Made by a program: the position numbers and the translations under genes. This document shows, in pieces, positions 1 through 11,488 of a stretch of DNA of 64,000 nucleotides. The notes beneath the pieces are model-generated. The model was given only the letters and a program-made list of their open reading frames with translations, was not told the origin of the DNA and made no database searches. The DNA lies in the NCBI GenBank assembly GCA_029204225.1, contig CM055095.1:24778003-24842002 (forward strand). The letters run 5' to 3'. How positions within the stretch are numbered: position 1 is the stretch's first letter; each line of letters begins with the position of its first letter. The stretch comes from Diphasiastrum complanatum. Taxonomy: Eukaryota > Streptophyta > Lycopodiopsida > Lycopodiales > Lycopodiaceae.

Positions 1-71
1 GGTGGTAGTAGCCATACTTAGCTTACCTTTTTCCTTTTTTTAAATAACATGTTTGTTTTCAGTGTATACTA

Positions 72-558
72 TTGGAGCCGATATGGAAATTCTGCTGCAT
101 CCCAAGAATGTCAGTATCAATACCGCAGCTTGCTGATTTCTCCGGCATAGCAAATCCATTAAACAATGGGAATTTATTTGAATGGGAGTGTTGGAACCAT
201 TTGGAATTAATGCTACAATACCTGCTGCAGGTGCTGCTGATTCAACTGCAGGAACAAAACTTCAAGATCGCTCAATTGGGATTGCAGGTAAAGAATCACC
301 TTTGAGCCTTGGCAGAGCAGAGCTTGTTACACAATCACGTGTTCCTGATTTGTCTGGCAATTCATTTTAGGTCCTGCTTCTAATGCTTTGAAGTCCAATT
401 CAATGAGCTCTCGGCTGGAAAGAGCTTGTGGGAGAATCACAATCCAGGACATGATTGCCGTCCTCGAGTTGGAACCGCAAATGGCAAAATCTGCGTTCCT
501 GTACAAATTGTATGAAAGGGAGCCCAAACATACATCCGAGGAAGCAATCAATTTGTAA
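72..558 (+). pseudogene. Unrecognised coding remnant, probably the 3' end of a decayed gene
   Basis: Three short open stretches follow each other in different frames: about 72-180, 182-370 and 370-558. The last is 62 codons long, ends in TAA at 556-558, and has a compact helical-looking C-terminus (motifs SRLERACGRI, DMIAVLELEP, FLYKLYE). A possible splice acceptor (TTTTAG) sits at 365-370. The frame changes suggest either introns or indels in a broken gene. I do not recognise the protein family and assign no function. Coding-like composition is the only evidence. Confidence 0.3.
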
Positions 559-1540
559 ACTTCCAGTAACGCTAGAGGCAACTTGTTACATCACTGCAAT
601 GTGCTTAATTTTTTATACGTATGCACCTTAATGCCATGCTCCATTTCTTACTTTTAATGTGTTGCCATGAACTCTGCCAGATGAAGCTTGTGTATCTGTA
701 TGCACAAATGTTGATGAATCTAAGGTATCATACTTTGTTTTGCAGTCATCTCTGGCCATGGATTTGCAAAATAGATGTCAGTATCGAACTTTCGGGTTTG
801 TAGCCATTGGGCATGATCGTAAAGGATTCTTCTCTCACAGTGGGCATGCCAAATGTATCCAACATATGCTTTCTTTATGGAGTGTGACAGCATCAACTGT
901 GGAATATCTTGCAGTCTGGCTTTTCAGAAATTAGCATTGCAGCATACGTAGGTAAAGTACATACATTACTGCCAATCATAAAGTCCTTCCTGAAAGAGTG
1001 GATGGCAATCAAGTACACAGTGCTGTACTGTGGCCCATTGAAAGCTAGGTAAAATGTCTTATTTGATGAGGGTTCTCAGGGAATGTTGCTGATTTTGTAG
1101 GATTAAGGCATTTTGATGCTCCAATTACTTTTGCCATTGGAAATGAATCGTGGTGAATTGTCACTCTCTTCCAAGGGCTGGTTTTTATTGAAGATTGCAA
1201 GCTGAAAGCTGTTCTATTTAACCTTCTATTCAGTGCAAAGAGCTTTGCTGATTATAGCTTGATTGTGCTTCTTGGAGGGCATTCATTACATCTATCTCTC
1301 GTGGTTACTGAAGTACGCCGTATTCTATTGAATACGTGTTGCAATGTTTTTGTAGGGTAAATATGATAGCCGTATTTATTGCTGTATGCTAGTTTTGAGA
1401 GTTAAATTAAAAAACTTTGTAAGCAGGATATGTTGTGTATATAGGAATTTGATTTTGAAGATATGTATGATGACTGGGCATGTTCATCCAAATGCATATT
1501 CAAAATTGTCGCATGCATTCCCACTATCAGGTGCATTTTG
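559..1540. other. Region with no recognisable gene
   Basis: There is only a weak 64-codon open frame at 740-934, which begins just after a TTTTGCAG acceptor-like site. It could be 3' untranslated sequence or further exons of the remnant upstream. No repeat boundary, LTR end or known protein motif was seen. Confidence 0.3.
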
Positions 1541-1660
1541 TACACAATTTGTTTGGTGTTGGTGACCTCATGGAGCAAAGTTGCTACTTTCCATAATGTA
1601 CACAATTTCTTTTGTGTTTTGGTGACTTCATGGAGTAAAGTTGCTTCTTTCCTCTTAGTG
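1541..1660 (+). repeat. Two-copy tandem repeat, about 60-bp unit
   Basis: The segment TTGGTGACCTCATGGAGCAA near 1559 recurs with few changes near 1619, and both copies are preceded by a TACACAATTT block. Period is about 60 bp with roughly 85-90% identity. The stretch from 1661 to 1960 shows no further structure. Confidence 0.7.
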
Positions 1661-1964
1661 GAGTACCAAATAATGGTTTTTTAAGCAACTAATAATATTT
1701 CCAACATTATTTGCCATCTTTGATGAATTAAAGTTTTTGGCTCATGTGAAAGTAGATAAAAGCTAGCTAGTCAATTTGCATGCTAAATGTCATAATGAGG
1801 ATGGACCTCAACCATCACACATGTTGTACATATTTCAACCATGAATTAGCATAGACATTTTGGTCTTTACCTCGAGCTCCATGAAAGGTCAACATGTGTC
1901 TTATCTTCTAGGATAGCAAAAGGGAAAGTGGTGCACTTGATCCAGTCACTGTTATCTTGGGCTT

Positions 1965-2355
1965 GTGACGTCCAATCGCAATCTTGAGACATTTGAGAGA
2001 TTGATTTTGGGTATTGGTAGTATGCCAATAGATCTAGGATCCACCAAGATTTTAAAGCTAGATGGTGTGCTTTATGTGCCAAATATTACGAAGAATCTCC
2101 TTAATGTTGCTCAAATGCTTAATGATGGTCTACATGTTGATTTTGGTGTGGATGCTTGCTTGATCAAGAGGGATGACAAAGCGGTAATAAGAGAAGATTT
2201 GGGAGGCTTTTTAAGTTAGATGTTGATGACGGAGCTAAATTCGGTGGGTTGATGGCTAAGAGCAAGATGTGTAAGGAGGAGTTTTGGAACAAGAAGTTGG
2301 GCAAATCCATGCATTCTATAATCAAGGAGGAGAAGGTAGTGTTGGCTAGCTAAGA
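1965..2355 (+). pseudogene. Copia fragment: end of protease and GAG-pre-integrase region
   Basis: The translated fragment carries the Copia signature GVLYVPNITKNLLNVAQML followed by DGLHVDFGVDACLIKRDD, the conserved stretch after the aspartic protease. A frame change near 2215 leads into FKLDV and then EEFWNKKLGKSMHSI, a decayed form of the HKRLGHPN motif that precedes the integrase. No LTRs, integrase core or reverse transcriptase are attached, so this is an isolated plus-strand relic. The matching region of the Copia at 43179-49039 is the closest comparison in this window. Confidence 0.85.
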
Positions 2356-3284
2356 TATTTAGTATTTTGAGTTCTATATTAATTTTTTAATGTGAATACT
2401 TTGAACTTTTTGTTGCATATATAAATTTTCTAAACTCTACCCAATGATATTACTATCTTTCTAAATTAAATATGCAAATTTGGATATATTCCAATCTCAC
2501 AAATAGATATTCTACTTTTTTGATAGTTGTGTGGATGGACTCAATATAATTGATTCAGATTGCAAGTGGCTTTAGAAAATATAGGCCACCTTGATGGGTG
2601 CCTTCCATGTCGCTACCATATGCATACAAGTAGGGATCTGTACACATGGTTGTGTGGGCATCTATGCATGCGTATGTCATATATATATTCTACATATTGA
2701 TCATTCATGAGTGAATGGAGACTACCAATGATCTAAACACAATCTCTTATCCTTATAAAAATTGATATAAGTACAAATACAAATATTATGACACTCATGA
2801 ATCTACATTTCAAAACTCAAAAAGCTAAGTTGGAAAAGGTAGAAACATTACTTTGGAAAATATACACGCAAAGATTGTATATTTTACTAAAACATGTATG
2901 ACATCCTTCAAATACTTGCATAGGGTGAACTGTGGCACATGGTTTCTATCCAAGAATGACGTTGGAAAGTTTTCAACATTATAATTGGGATTTGGAAAGC
3001 ATAGGAATGTAATATTTATGTTGTATACTTCTCCCTTCCAATGTTTTTTCTTTTGTTCATTCATCATTTACTTTCTACTAAAACTAAATGTATCGCATGA
3101 CTCTTCTTGGCTTCTATAGGTTGTTGATTATAATGTCAAACATCTTTTTGCTTCGAGTAATGAAATTAGTAACCAAGGAAAATAGAATAATCAATTAGCA
3201 CATTTTCATCGAATCATCACAACATTAGAATATTGGGAGTGAACGATTCTTAAATATGTTATCAATCTAGTCAAATATGCATTG
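2356..3284. other. AT-rich spacer with no recognised gene
   Basis: Only short chance open frames occur here (for example 2825-3067 on the minus strand). I see no coding motif, LTR or tandem repeat. Confidence 0.5.
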
Positions 3285-3540
3285 AAGGAGATTCAAATCC
3301 AAAAAAGACCCTTTCTAAAGATGTTTAATTTTTTTCCCTCAAGATTTTCTCACACATGGATCATTCAAAACACACAAATTTGAAATCTATGTAACGTAGC
3401 TCATTGAAATTGGAAAAAGCTTCTTGTAATAAAATTGTAATTCGGCGTCGGGGGCAACAGGCTGCAAGCACGTCATATTATCCATAGTATAATATGGTAT
3501 TTATCAAAGAAATAATATAACTTTTTAACCGTAGATTTGA
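3285..3540 (+). mobile_element. Truncated MITE-like copy A (GAGGAGTT family)
   Basis: The left end (AAATCCAAAAAAGACCCTTT near 3294) and the following block with AAATTTGAAATCTATGTAACG match the left half of the complete element at 31772-32138. The piece AACTTTTTAACCGTAG near 3520 matches its interior. The right terminus is missing; the sequence runs into a Copia LTR near 3545. It is non-coding. Confidence 0.7.
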
Positions 3541-3544
3541 TTGA

Positions 3545-3850
3545 GATGAAAGTGGTGCCGGAACCACTCTCAAATCACCTCTTACAATAATTGGGCCATT
3601 TTCAAATCACCTCTTACAATGATTGGACCATTTTGATACACCTGTTGCTCTTATTGGTCCGCATGGTCAAATGACATTATGAGGTACATAAACCTCTCTC
3701 TACTATCATGCCAAGTATAAGCAACCTACACTAACTCGAACTAATCTAAATCATAATTTGGCAAAATCACATATTTACAAGTGTACACGTGGAGTGTATG
3801 TGGCCTAGCACCCCCAAAACTCAAGATAAATAACTTTTACATTTTCCACA
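3545..3850 (-). mobile_element. Partial 3' LTR of Copia C2
   Basis: This ends in CA at 3850 and is followed by CTCCTTAAAA, the reverse complement of a decayed polypurine tract. It then leads into the Copia C-terminal coding sequence. Its distal part (blocks such as ATTGGACCATT) resembles the LTR at 23092-23861. The start of the LTR is lost at the junction with MITE copy A. Confidence 0.6.
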
Positions 3851-3855
3851 CTCCT

Positions 3856-4389
3856 TAAAAGATATCTATCTATTTTAATACAAATTTTGAAATCAAGCCA
3901 AGATTAGATCTAAACTTGACAAAAGCATTTTTGAGCAATGGTTTTGTGAGAAAATCTGCAACACATAATGATGATCCAATATGCTCCAAGATTATCTCTC
4001 CCAATGACTTTCTCCTTTACAAAGTGGTGTGCTACCTCGATGTGCTTGCTTCTTGCATGGAAAATAAGATTGTTCACAAGAGCTTGTGTCGAAATATTAT
4101 CACATTTGGTAATAGGTAGATCTTCATCCTTGATGCACCTTAGCTCCAAGGGTAGCCTCTTGATCCACAAGACTTCCTTGGTGGTTGTCTTCACATGCTG
4201 ATGATGAGATTGTATCGTTCTTCTAGGATAACCAAGATACAAGATTGCCTCCAATAAATAGGTGCAAGAACTTGCGGACTTTCTATCAACTTTATCACTT
4301 GCAAAGTCCAAATCCGAAAATGCAACCATTGTTAGATTATCTTCTTTGTAGATCAAACCATAGTCTAATGTGGAGGAAACATATCTCAA
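3856..4389 (-). pseudogene. Copia C2: RNase H end of a pol polyprotein
   Basis: The reverse strand encodes the Copia RNase H segment: FSDLDFASDKVDRKSAS (metal-binding Asp region), then TTKEVLWIKRL, KCDNISTQAL and the terminal FHARSKHIEVAHHFVKEK. Stops and frame changes follow toward the C-terminus. The upstream part (reverse transcriptase, integrase, gag) is absent because another Copia LTR begins at 4391. C2 is therefore a 3' relic that was cut by, or was the target of, element C3. Confidence 0.85.
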
Positions 4390-4390
4390 G

Positions 4391-5070
4391 TGTTAAATCT
4401 CACATGTGTGAGAGTTTCCTAACATGTGATTATGATCTCCTAAGACTTGGTGATTGCACAAAGATCAAGCAGATTGATAATCAAGATCTATTCATATATC
4501 AATCATACAAGTACATTCATACATGTGGAGACTTGTCAAAGAAAAACCCAAGTGTGGAAAAGCCTTGCTCTCAGGTAGAGAGAGAGACACCAACAATTAA
4601 TGCTCGGGTAGAGAGATATGACTCAAAAATGTAGAAATTTTATTAACTCCAAAAAACTCAAGTACAAAATGAACCTATCATGCTTCTAATAGGAACTCGA
4701 GGTAGAGGGTGCTTTATTTTCATTGAATCCCTTTTTCTCCTCCTCTAGATTTGATTGATTGAGCGACTTATGAGTCCTCAAACTTGATTGGACCAAATTG
4801 ATGGAAATCTCACTTTGGATTGGTCACTAGATCTCATGCCAACACATAGGAATGAGTCACACATCCAACCTAATTATGACACTTGTAGCAAGCCCAACTA
4901 GCTCAAACCACATCACAAGTTACTTTTGGCCTAATCATGGAATTATAAGTGTACTTGCTCGAGTTGCCTCCTAAGCCAAAATTGGCCCTATCACCTACTC
5001 ACACATAGATGGACATAGAAAAATTTACTAAACCCACCCCTAGACTCAACATAGATGACTTTTTCCAAAA
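4391..5070 (-). mobile_element. 3' LTR of Copia C3
   Basis: It starts at TGTTAAATCTCACATGTGTG and is related to the LTR at 23092-23861 (TGTTGAATTTCACACGTGTG), including the AGATCAAG blocks and the TAGAGAGAGA motif. The far end is eroded and fuses near 5070 to the C3 coding region without the usual CA/polypurine junction. The palindromic CACATGTG core near its start corresponds to the CACACGTGTG box found in the other LTRs of this window. Confidence 0.65.
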
Positions 5071-6185
5071 TTTACTAGGCTTTTCTCTTACAAAATGATG
5101 TGCAACTTCAATGTGTTTGCTCCTTTGCATGAAAGATAGGATTGTTGGCAAGGGCTTGGGCCGAGATGTTGTCACATTTGATCAAAGGTAGATCTTCCTC
5201 CTTGGTGCATTTGAACTCCAACAATAATCTTTTGATCCAAAGCACCTCTTTTGTTGCTGTAGTAAGGGCCTTATAATCGGCCTCACATGATGATAGAGAA
5301 ATGGTATCTTTCTTTTTGGAAAGCCAAGATATGAGATTTCCTCCAAGCAATATAGTGTAAGCACTTGTGGATTTTTGGTCCACCTTGTCACTAGCAAAGT
5401 AGCCAAGTATAGATAGATCTTCACTTTTGTAGAGTAATCCATAATCATGTGTTGAATTATATACCTCAAAACTCTCTTGGCCGATTTCCAATGGTAGATC
5501 TTGGGATATTGAATGGATTGGCTTAGCTTGTGCACGCAATAGCTCAAATTGGGCCTAGTGATGGTCAACCAAATCAAGGAGCCAATAAGACTCCTAAAAA
5601 GGGTGATGTCCTTGAAGGATCTTTCATCATCGTTAATAGGATCTTTTACAATATGCTCCATAGGTCTGTCTATGCTCATACAATTCTCCATATGAAACTT
5701 TTTCAACATTGATAGAGCATATCTATATTGACTTATAAAAGCATAATCATGACAAAGATCAATCGCTAGGGCCTAAAATGTAGCGTAGCTCTCCTAGATC
5801 TTGCATTTTGAACTCACTACCAAGTGCATGTTTAGTCTCTTCTACTAACTTTATGCAACTTCCATATAGGATGATGTCATCTACTTAAATGATTAGAATG
5901 ACAAGATCACTAGCAACAAACTTTAAGTACATGGAAGGATCATACATGATCTTGGGGCTTGCTTAAGCCCATATAAACTTTTTAATAGTAGGCAAACTTC
6001 GGATTCTTCATCATGCTTGATGAAGCCTTGTGGTTGCTCCATATAAATCTCCTCCTCAAGGTATCCATTAAGAAAAGCATTGGAGACATCCAATTGGAAC
6101 ATTTTCCACCTGAAGTAGCAAGCAATAGAGATTATGATCCTTATAGTTACCATCTTTGCAACGGGTGCAAAAGAGAAACTTTGAT
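5071..6185 (-). pseudogene. Copia C3: reverse transcriptase and RNase H remnants
   Basis: On the minus strand, going leftwards, there is FAPVAKMVTIR, then FQLDVSNAFLNGYLEEEIYM and SLYGLKQAPRS, the N-terminal reverse-transcriptase motifs (6219-5923). Next come GSLIWLTITRPNLSYCVHKL (about 5600) and RNase H motifs SSCEADYKAL and KCDNISAQAL (5300-5110). Frames change repeatedly and the YVDD region is broken. Integrase and gag are missing. The 5' end is cut at about 6185, where a different Copia family begins. Confidence 0.85.
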
Positions 6186-6526
6186 CAGTCAAATTTTTAA
6201 AATTTTGATTCTGATTCATCTATATACATCTCTTGCTGCCTTGAAGGTTTACCATGAGTAAGTGTACATGTACTTATATTGTCACAGGCTAGGTCTTTTG
6301 GCCTTCTTCCTTTTGTAAGAGTTCGAGTTTTGAGTTTGAACAAGAATAAAAATGTTTCGAGTTTGAGTTTCGAGTTTCGGGATACTTTCGAGTTTCACGA
6401 TAGTTTTGAGTTTCGCGATAGTTTCGAGTTTTGTGATAGTTTTGAGTTTGAGTTTCTCAGCCTTTGTCAATTAGACTGTGCACTTTGTTGGTAGAACTGA
6501 GATTTGTCTGTTGAGATGTTTTACAG
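6186..6526 (-). mobile_element. Probable 3' LTR remnant of Copia C4 with an 18-bp minisatellite
   Basis: This lies directly downstream of the C4 RNase H end. At about 6380-6452 it holds four copies of a degenerate 18-bp unit of the type GATAGTTTTGAGTTTCGC. LTR termini are not clear, so the LTR assignment rests on position only; the repeat itself is seen directly. Confidence 0.45.
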
Positions 6527-9500
6527 CTCCCTCTCAAAGTCGGCAGTTGGATTAACCCCAATCTTCTTCGCTGCTTTTCGAACAAAGCTTTACTGAGTGG
6601 CTTTGTAAAGATATCAGTTGTCATTTTCTCTATAGGTAGTGAAGACTGTCTTCAGTATCCTCTTTTTGACTAAGTCCCGAATAACATGATACTTGATAGC
6701 TATATGCTTTGTTTTTGAATGAAACACAAATTTTTTCGTAAGATAGAATGTTGAAGTATTATCCATTAGTAAGACATAAGGTTCAGAAATAGTTTCATGA
6801 AATCCTTCCAACATTTGTTTGATCCATATCAGCTCATTTGCCATCTTAGCTGCTGCTAGATATTCGGCCTCACACGAAGATTGAGCTACTGTTGTTTGCT
6901 TCTTGCTTATCCAAAGTATGGCTGCGCCAGATGCTAGAGTACAACCTCCTGAAATACTTTTGCTATCATCCTTCATGGATGCCTAGCTTGCGTCACTGTA
7001 AGATTCGATCCGAAATCTAGCTTCCTTCGAATAACACAGTCCATAGTCTTTCGTTTCTTGGAGATATTGTACTACTCTTTTTGCTAACTTCCAATGCAAT
7101 GATTCTGGGTTCTGATTAAATTGGCTTAGCCTGTATACTACAAATGCTATATCAGGTCTAGTGTTGTATGCAAGATACAACAATGATCCAATCAGCCTTC
7201 GATAGGATGTATTGGCCATTCGTTTCTCTTCTTCGAGAGTCTGCGGACAATCTACCTTACTCAGTATTGTTCCAGATATCATGGGAGTATGCACACCTTT
7301 GCATTCGAGCATGTTGAAGTCTTCAATGATTTTTGAGTATACTTTTGTTGGTGAAAATACAACTTGCCACCTTCAAAGTTTCTTTCGATTTGTAAGCCTA
7401 GATAGATTTTTGCTTCTCCTAGGTTAGTGATCTCAAATATTCTAGACATATCTCTTTTGACATCTGAAATCAATTTATCTTTTCTTGACAAGATAAGAGT
7501 GTCGTCAACATAAATAGCTAGAATGATAATTTTATCTTTGACATGTTTGATATAGACATTCGACTCAACAAATAAAGGTTCGAAGCCTAAAGAACGTAGT
7601 GCTTCATCCTTCTTTCTATACCATTGTCTGGCTGCTTGTTTTAAACCATAGATGCTTTTATTCATATGACATCAGAATTCTGGATATTCTTGGCTTATAA
7701 AACCAAGTGGTTGATCCATGAATAAATCTTCTTCTAATTCTGCATGCAAGAAAGCAGCTTTCTCATCCACAATATGGATTTTGAGATCATGAGCCACTGC
7801 ACAAGTGAATAACACGCGAATTGATGTGTGTTTGACTACTGGTGAGAAAGTATCAGTGTAGTCAATCCCATATTTATGTGAAACCCTTTCTCAACCAATC
7901 TTGCTTTGTATCTGATGTTATCTCCATCAGGACTTGTTTTGATCTTGTTGATCCATTGTATTTAACTGGTCTTCTTCCATCAGGTGTAGGTGCAAGTGTC
8001 CATACATTGTTCTTATACATCGATGACATTTTGTCTTCCATTGCTTGAATCCAATGATCTTTATTTGGTCCATCAATAGCTTCCTAGAATGTGCCACAAA
8101 ATTCGATGGCTATATTTGTTGAAACATCCTGACCAAACCTTACTGGTGATTTTCTTTGTCTTTGAGATCTTCTCACAATTTGTATAAGTCTCAAATTCAG
8201 TTTTGCATTTTTGGGTTCGACTTGATCTGCTTGAATTCAAACTGGTGATTCGAGTCTTTCAGGTACTCGAATTTTAACTCCCTTTGAATCATTACTATGT
8301 CCAGATGGTAATTCTTGTTCATTATTTGCTTGCTTTACTTCTGTTGTTGGTAACTCATAATAAGTCTTGGGAATTTCATAGCCGACTAAGTCAATGTTTG
8401 CTATGTACTTTGACTCATCGAATTTGACATGTTGAACAACTTTTATTCTGCGTAGAGTCGATAATATGAAGAATGTAACTCGAATCCTACCATAAAACCT
8501 TGCTCTGTCTTTTCATCGAGTTTCTTTCTCAATTTGTCTAGTATGTGCATATGAACTACACATCCAAATGTCCGAAGTTGAGCCAGATTTGGCTTCGACT
8601 TCCACCATATTTCGTAAGGAGTTTTATCCGGTATTCTATCATACACCTAGCACCTTCCATTAGTGTATGATTTCTTCGTTCAACAATTCCTTGTGCTGAA
8701 GGTGTGTATGATGCAGTCTTCGTATGCATAATACCTCAATCAGTACAGAAAGTTTTGAATTTGTTGGAAATGTACTCACCTCCACAATATGTGTGAATTT
8801 GCTTTAACTTGTTGCCTTGTCTACTTCTCAGCCCAATTCGTATACTCAACGAATTTCTCGAAAGCTTCTGATTTTGTAAGAATAGAGTATACTATAGCGA
8901 ACTTGCTGAAGTCATCAATAAACGTTATGAAGTATTTTGCATCACCTAAAGACAATACTCCGAATGGCCCACAAATATCCGAATGTACAATTTCTAGTAC
9001 CTTGGTTGCTTTATAAACATCTTTACTGAAAGGTATTCGAGTCATTTTGCCTTTAAGACAAGATTCGTAAGTTCGAATATCTCGACTCTTGATTTTGACT
9101 CCTTCGATTCTCTGACTCTTGTTGGCTTGGTACAAGGCTTCCATGTTGATGTGACATAACCTCTTGTGCCACAGAATATCTGTCGATTCTTGAGTTTGAT
9201 TTGCTTGTTTGATTTGAGTTCGAATGCTCAATTGATACAAATTACCTTCTCTGTTACCTTTAACAAATAGGTTATCAGAATCTTCATCGAACAATTCACA
9301 AGAGTCCCTTGTGAAGGTTACTGACATTCCTATATCGACTATCTTTGCTACGGATAGAAGATCTTTATCAAGAGTAGGAACATAGAAAACTTTCTCCAGT
9401 TTCTTGTCACCCTGATTCGTGTCTAAGCACAATACACTAGTCCATCAACTACATGCTTAGAACCATCTCCAAGTATAATGAATCTCAAATAATTCGTCTT

Positions 9501-10130
9501 CTTATACTTAGACAAAATTTGTTTCGAGAAAACAAAATGTCGAATCAAGTGCTACTTCTCAAATTTTTGAATTTGATGAACAACATAGATCAGCACAAAC
9601 ATATGCTGCTAAGCTTCTTGTCGTCCTATCTTCTGCTGCTCTGGAGCATTATGCTTTGCCTTCGACAAAATTTAAATATGAAGGTTCGCTTCGATTCTGC
9701 TCCTCTTGTTGCTAGGATTTTGATAACAGTCTACTGCTGCATGACCTCGTTTATGACAATGAATACAATCAATCTTTGGATTTAACCAACATTTGTCTTC
9801 TGTATGACCTGATCTTTTGCATCTGTTGCAAATCTTCCTATCACCAGAATCTTTCTGTTGTTTTCCTAATTGTCGATCATTTGTCTTGGATTTGTCTGAG
9901 CGATTTCCATTCTTCTTGAACGACTCCCTCTTAGACTTAGACTTTTTTGAAGATTTATTTTTCTGAGTAGATAGAGCTTTTTCCGAATCACCATTATCGT
10001 CATAGCGTTTGCGAGCTTCTACTTCCTCTTTGACTCCATCTATTGCCTTTTGAAGTGTCATAGACAAATCTTTCGCGAGTAAAGTTCGAGTTGTGTGGAA
10101 TGACCTGGGTAGGGCTCGAAGAAAATAGCT
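6527..10130 (-). pseudogene. Copia C4 (second lineage): gag to RNase H, decayed
   Basis: This is a near full-length but broken polyprotein on the minus strand. Gag (10130-9672) ends with two zinc knuckles, CNRCKRSGHTEDKC and CIHCHKRGHAAVDC, where the other Copias here show one. Then come the post-protease stretch KVFYVPTLDKDLLSVAKI (about 9400), pre-integrase HKRLCHINMEAL, integrase HSDICGPF and TFIDDFSKFAIVYS (about 8900), TPYEIWWKSKPNL (8600), reverse transcriptase KQAARQWYRK and AIYVDDTLILS (7600-7500), and RNase H SSCEAEYLAA and FVFHSKTKHI (6900-6650). Frameshifts and stops separate the blocks. Motif choice differs from C6, C7 and the 43179 element, so this is a separate family. Confidence 0.85.
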
Positions 10131-10144
10131 AAGCTGTTTTTAAT

Positions 10145-11056
10145 TTGAGATTGCATTTTTGGTGCCAAAATTCTACAAAGAAATAAATAGGTCCTTTATC
10201 TTTCATACGAAAGTCGTTAGATCTTTGCCGTCCCATTGTAGGTAAGTCAATATAAGAGAGCCTCTTGGGCTCTGATATCTCTCTCTCAAGGATCTTCTTG
10301 GTGAGAATACATGAGGATGCTCCTCCTCAAACCTCGTACATAAACTTTGAGCTTCAGGAAATAATCAAACACCATGGATTTTGAAGATAGAAGATACAAC
10401 CATGTAAATCTTGTGTAGTCATCAATAAAGGTGGCAAAACAAGTGGTTCCTCCCTTGCTTTGCATGATGAGAGATGCACATTCGAGTGCAAAAACTCCAA
10501 AGGATGTGAATTCTTGATAGAAAGATCTTGGATATGGCTTCTTATGTGACTTGGAAATCACACAAGCTTCACATGGCTTGATCTCCTTGGATAGTGTCTT
10601 TGGCAAGTCAATAGCTTTGACTTCTTTGACCATAGAATGCACAGATTTGTAGTTGGGATGGCCCAATCTTCTATGCCATAATTCTTCTCTGGAAAGCTTG
10701 GTCACATATGCAATATCACAAGAGTTTGCACACTCTCTTGGATCCAATTTGTAGATGCCTCCAAATCGAGATCCACAAGCAAGATTCTCATCATCTTTCT
10801 TGATTACACAAGTGTCAATATGAAATTTGACATCCAGGCCATTATCAAGCAATTGGCCAACACTTATAAGGTTCTTTGTGAACTTTGGAACAAATAGCAC
10901 ATTATCAAAAGATAGAACTTTTGACGATGCAACCTTCAAGAGAATACTCCCTACTCCTTCAAATTTCCATCCACAATCATTTGTAGTGTATATAGATTTC
11001 TTGACTTCTTCATAAGGTATAAGAGAAGAAAAAGAGTCCTTAGGGCTACACATTAT
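10145..11056 (-). pseudogene. Copia C5: protease-integrase fragment
   Basis: The minus-strand frame contains the post-protease motif NVLFVPKFTKNLISVGQLL, the pre-integrase motif EELWHRRLGHPNYKSV, CEACVISKSHKKP and integrase TFIDDYTRFTWLYLLSSKS. It then jumps directly to the linker that normally follows the integrase (SEPKRLSY-like near 10250), so the integrase catalytic core has been deleted. It is closest to C6 (23862-27003). On the right it joins the H3-Ulp1 element abruptly at about 11056, within the protease coding region. Confidence 0.85.
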
Positions 11057-11072
11057 GATTTTGAAATATGTA

Positions 11073-11330
11073 GCACATACTAAGAGATCATACAACATTT
11101 TTTGCAAATAAATATGGAAGCTTGAGTGTATGGTCATCACAAGGGATGGAGAAGTCACACTGACAAGCACGAGCAGCATTTCATCAAAATACACAACATG
11201 GAGGAACCAATGAAAAATGAAACTACATTTGTCAATTGTTATTGTTTCAGTGGTTCTACAACAGAGTTCAGATTTGACATATAACAAAGTCCACAGAATA
11301 CAACAAGTTTAGAAAAGCATCCAAGTTCAT
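11073..11330 (+). pseudogene. Last exon of the transposase-like gene Tnp, copy 1
   Basis: This matches the exon at 20426-20700 in copy 2, which encodes the conserved block YGSLSVWSSQEMEKSHWQAR followed by HGGTNEK. In copy 1 the Trp of the SHW motif is a TGA stop, a G-to-A change. A TATGTAG acceptor-like site precedes it, where copy 2 has TATGCAG. The upstream exons are missing. Confidence 0.6.
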
Positions 11331-11488
11331 ACAGGAAGAGAAAGTTAGATGAGATTGTTGAGTAGAAGATCATCATTGTCATCAAATCATGACATGTTCA
11401 GAATCGCTTTGCAAATTCATTAAACAAGAGAGGAGAAAAACTCAAAGTAAATGTATTGATTGTATTATAACAAAATACAAAGTGTCAA

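Noticed and set aside
2825-3067. 80-codon minus-strand frame in AT-rich spacer
   Set aside because: Low-complexity composition and no recognisable domain; length is within chance expectation.
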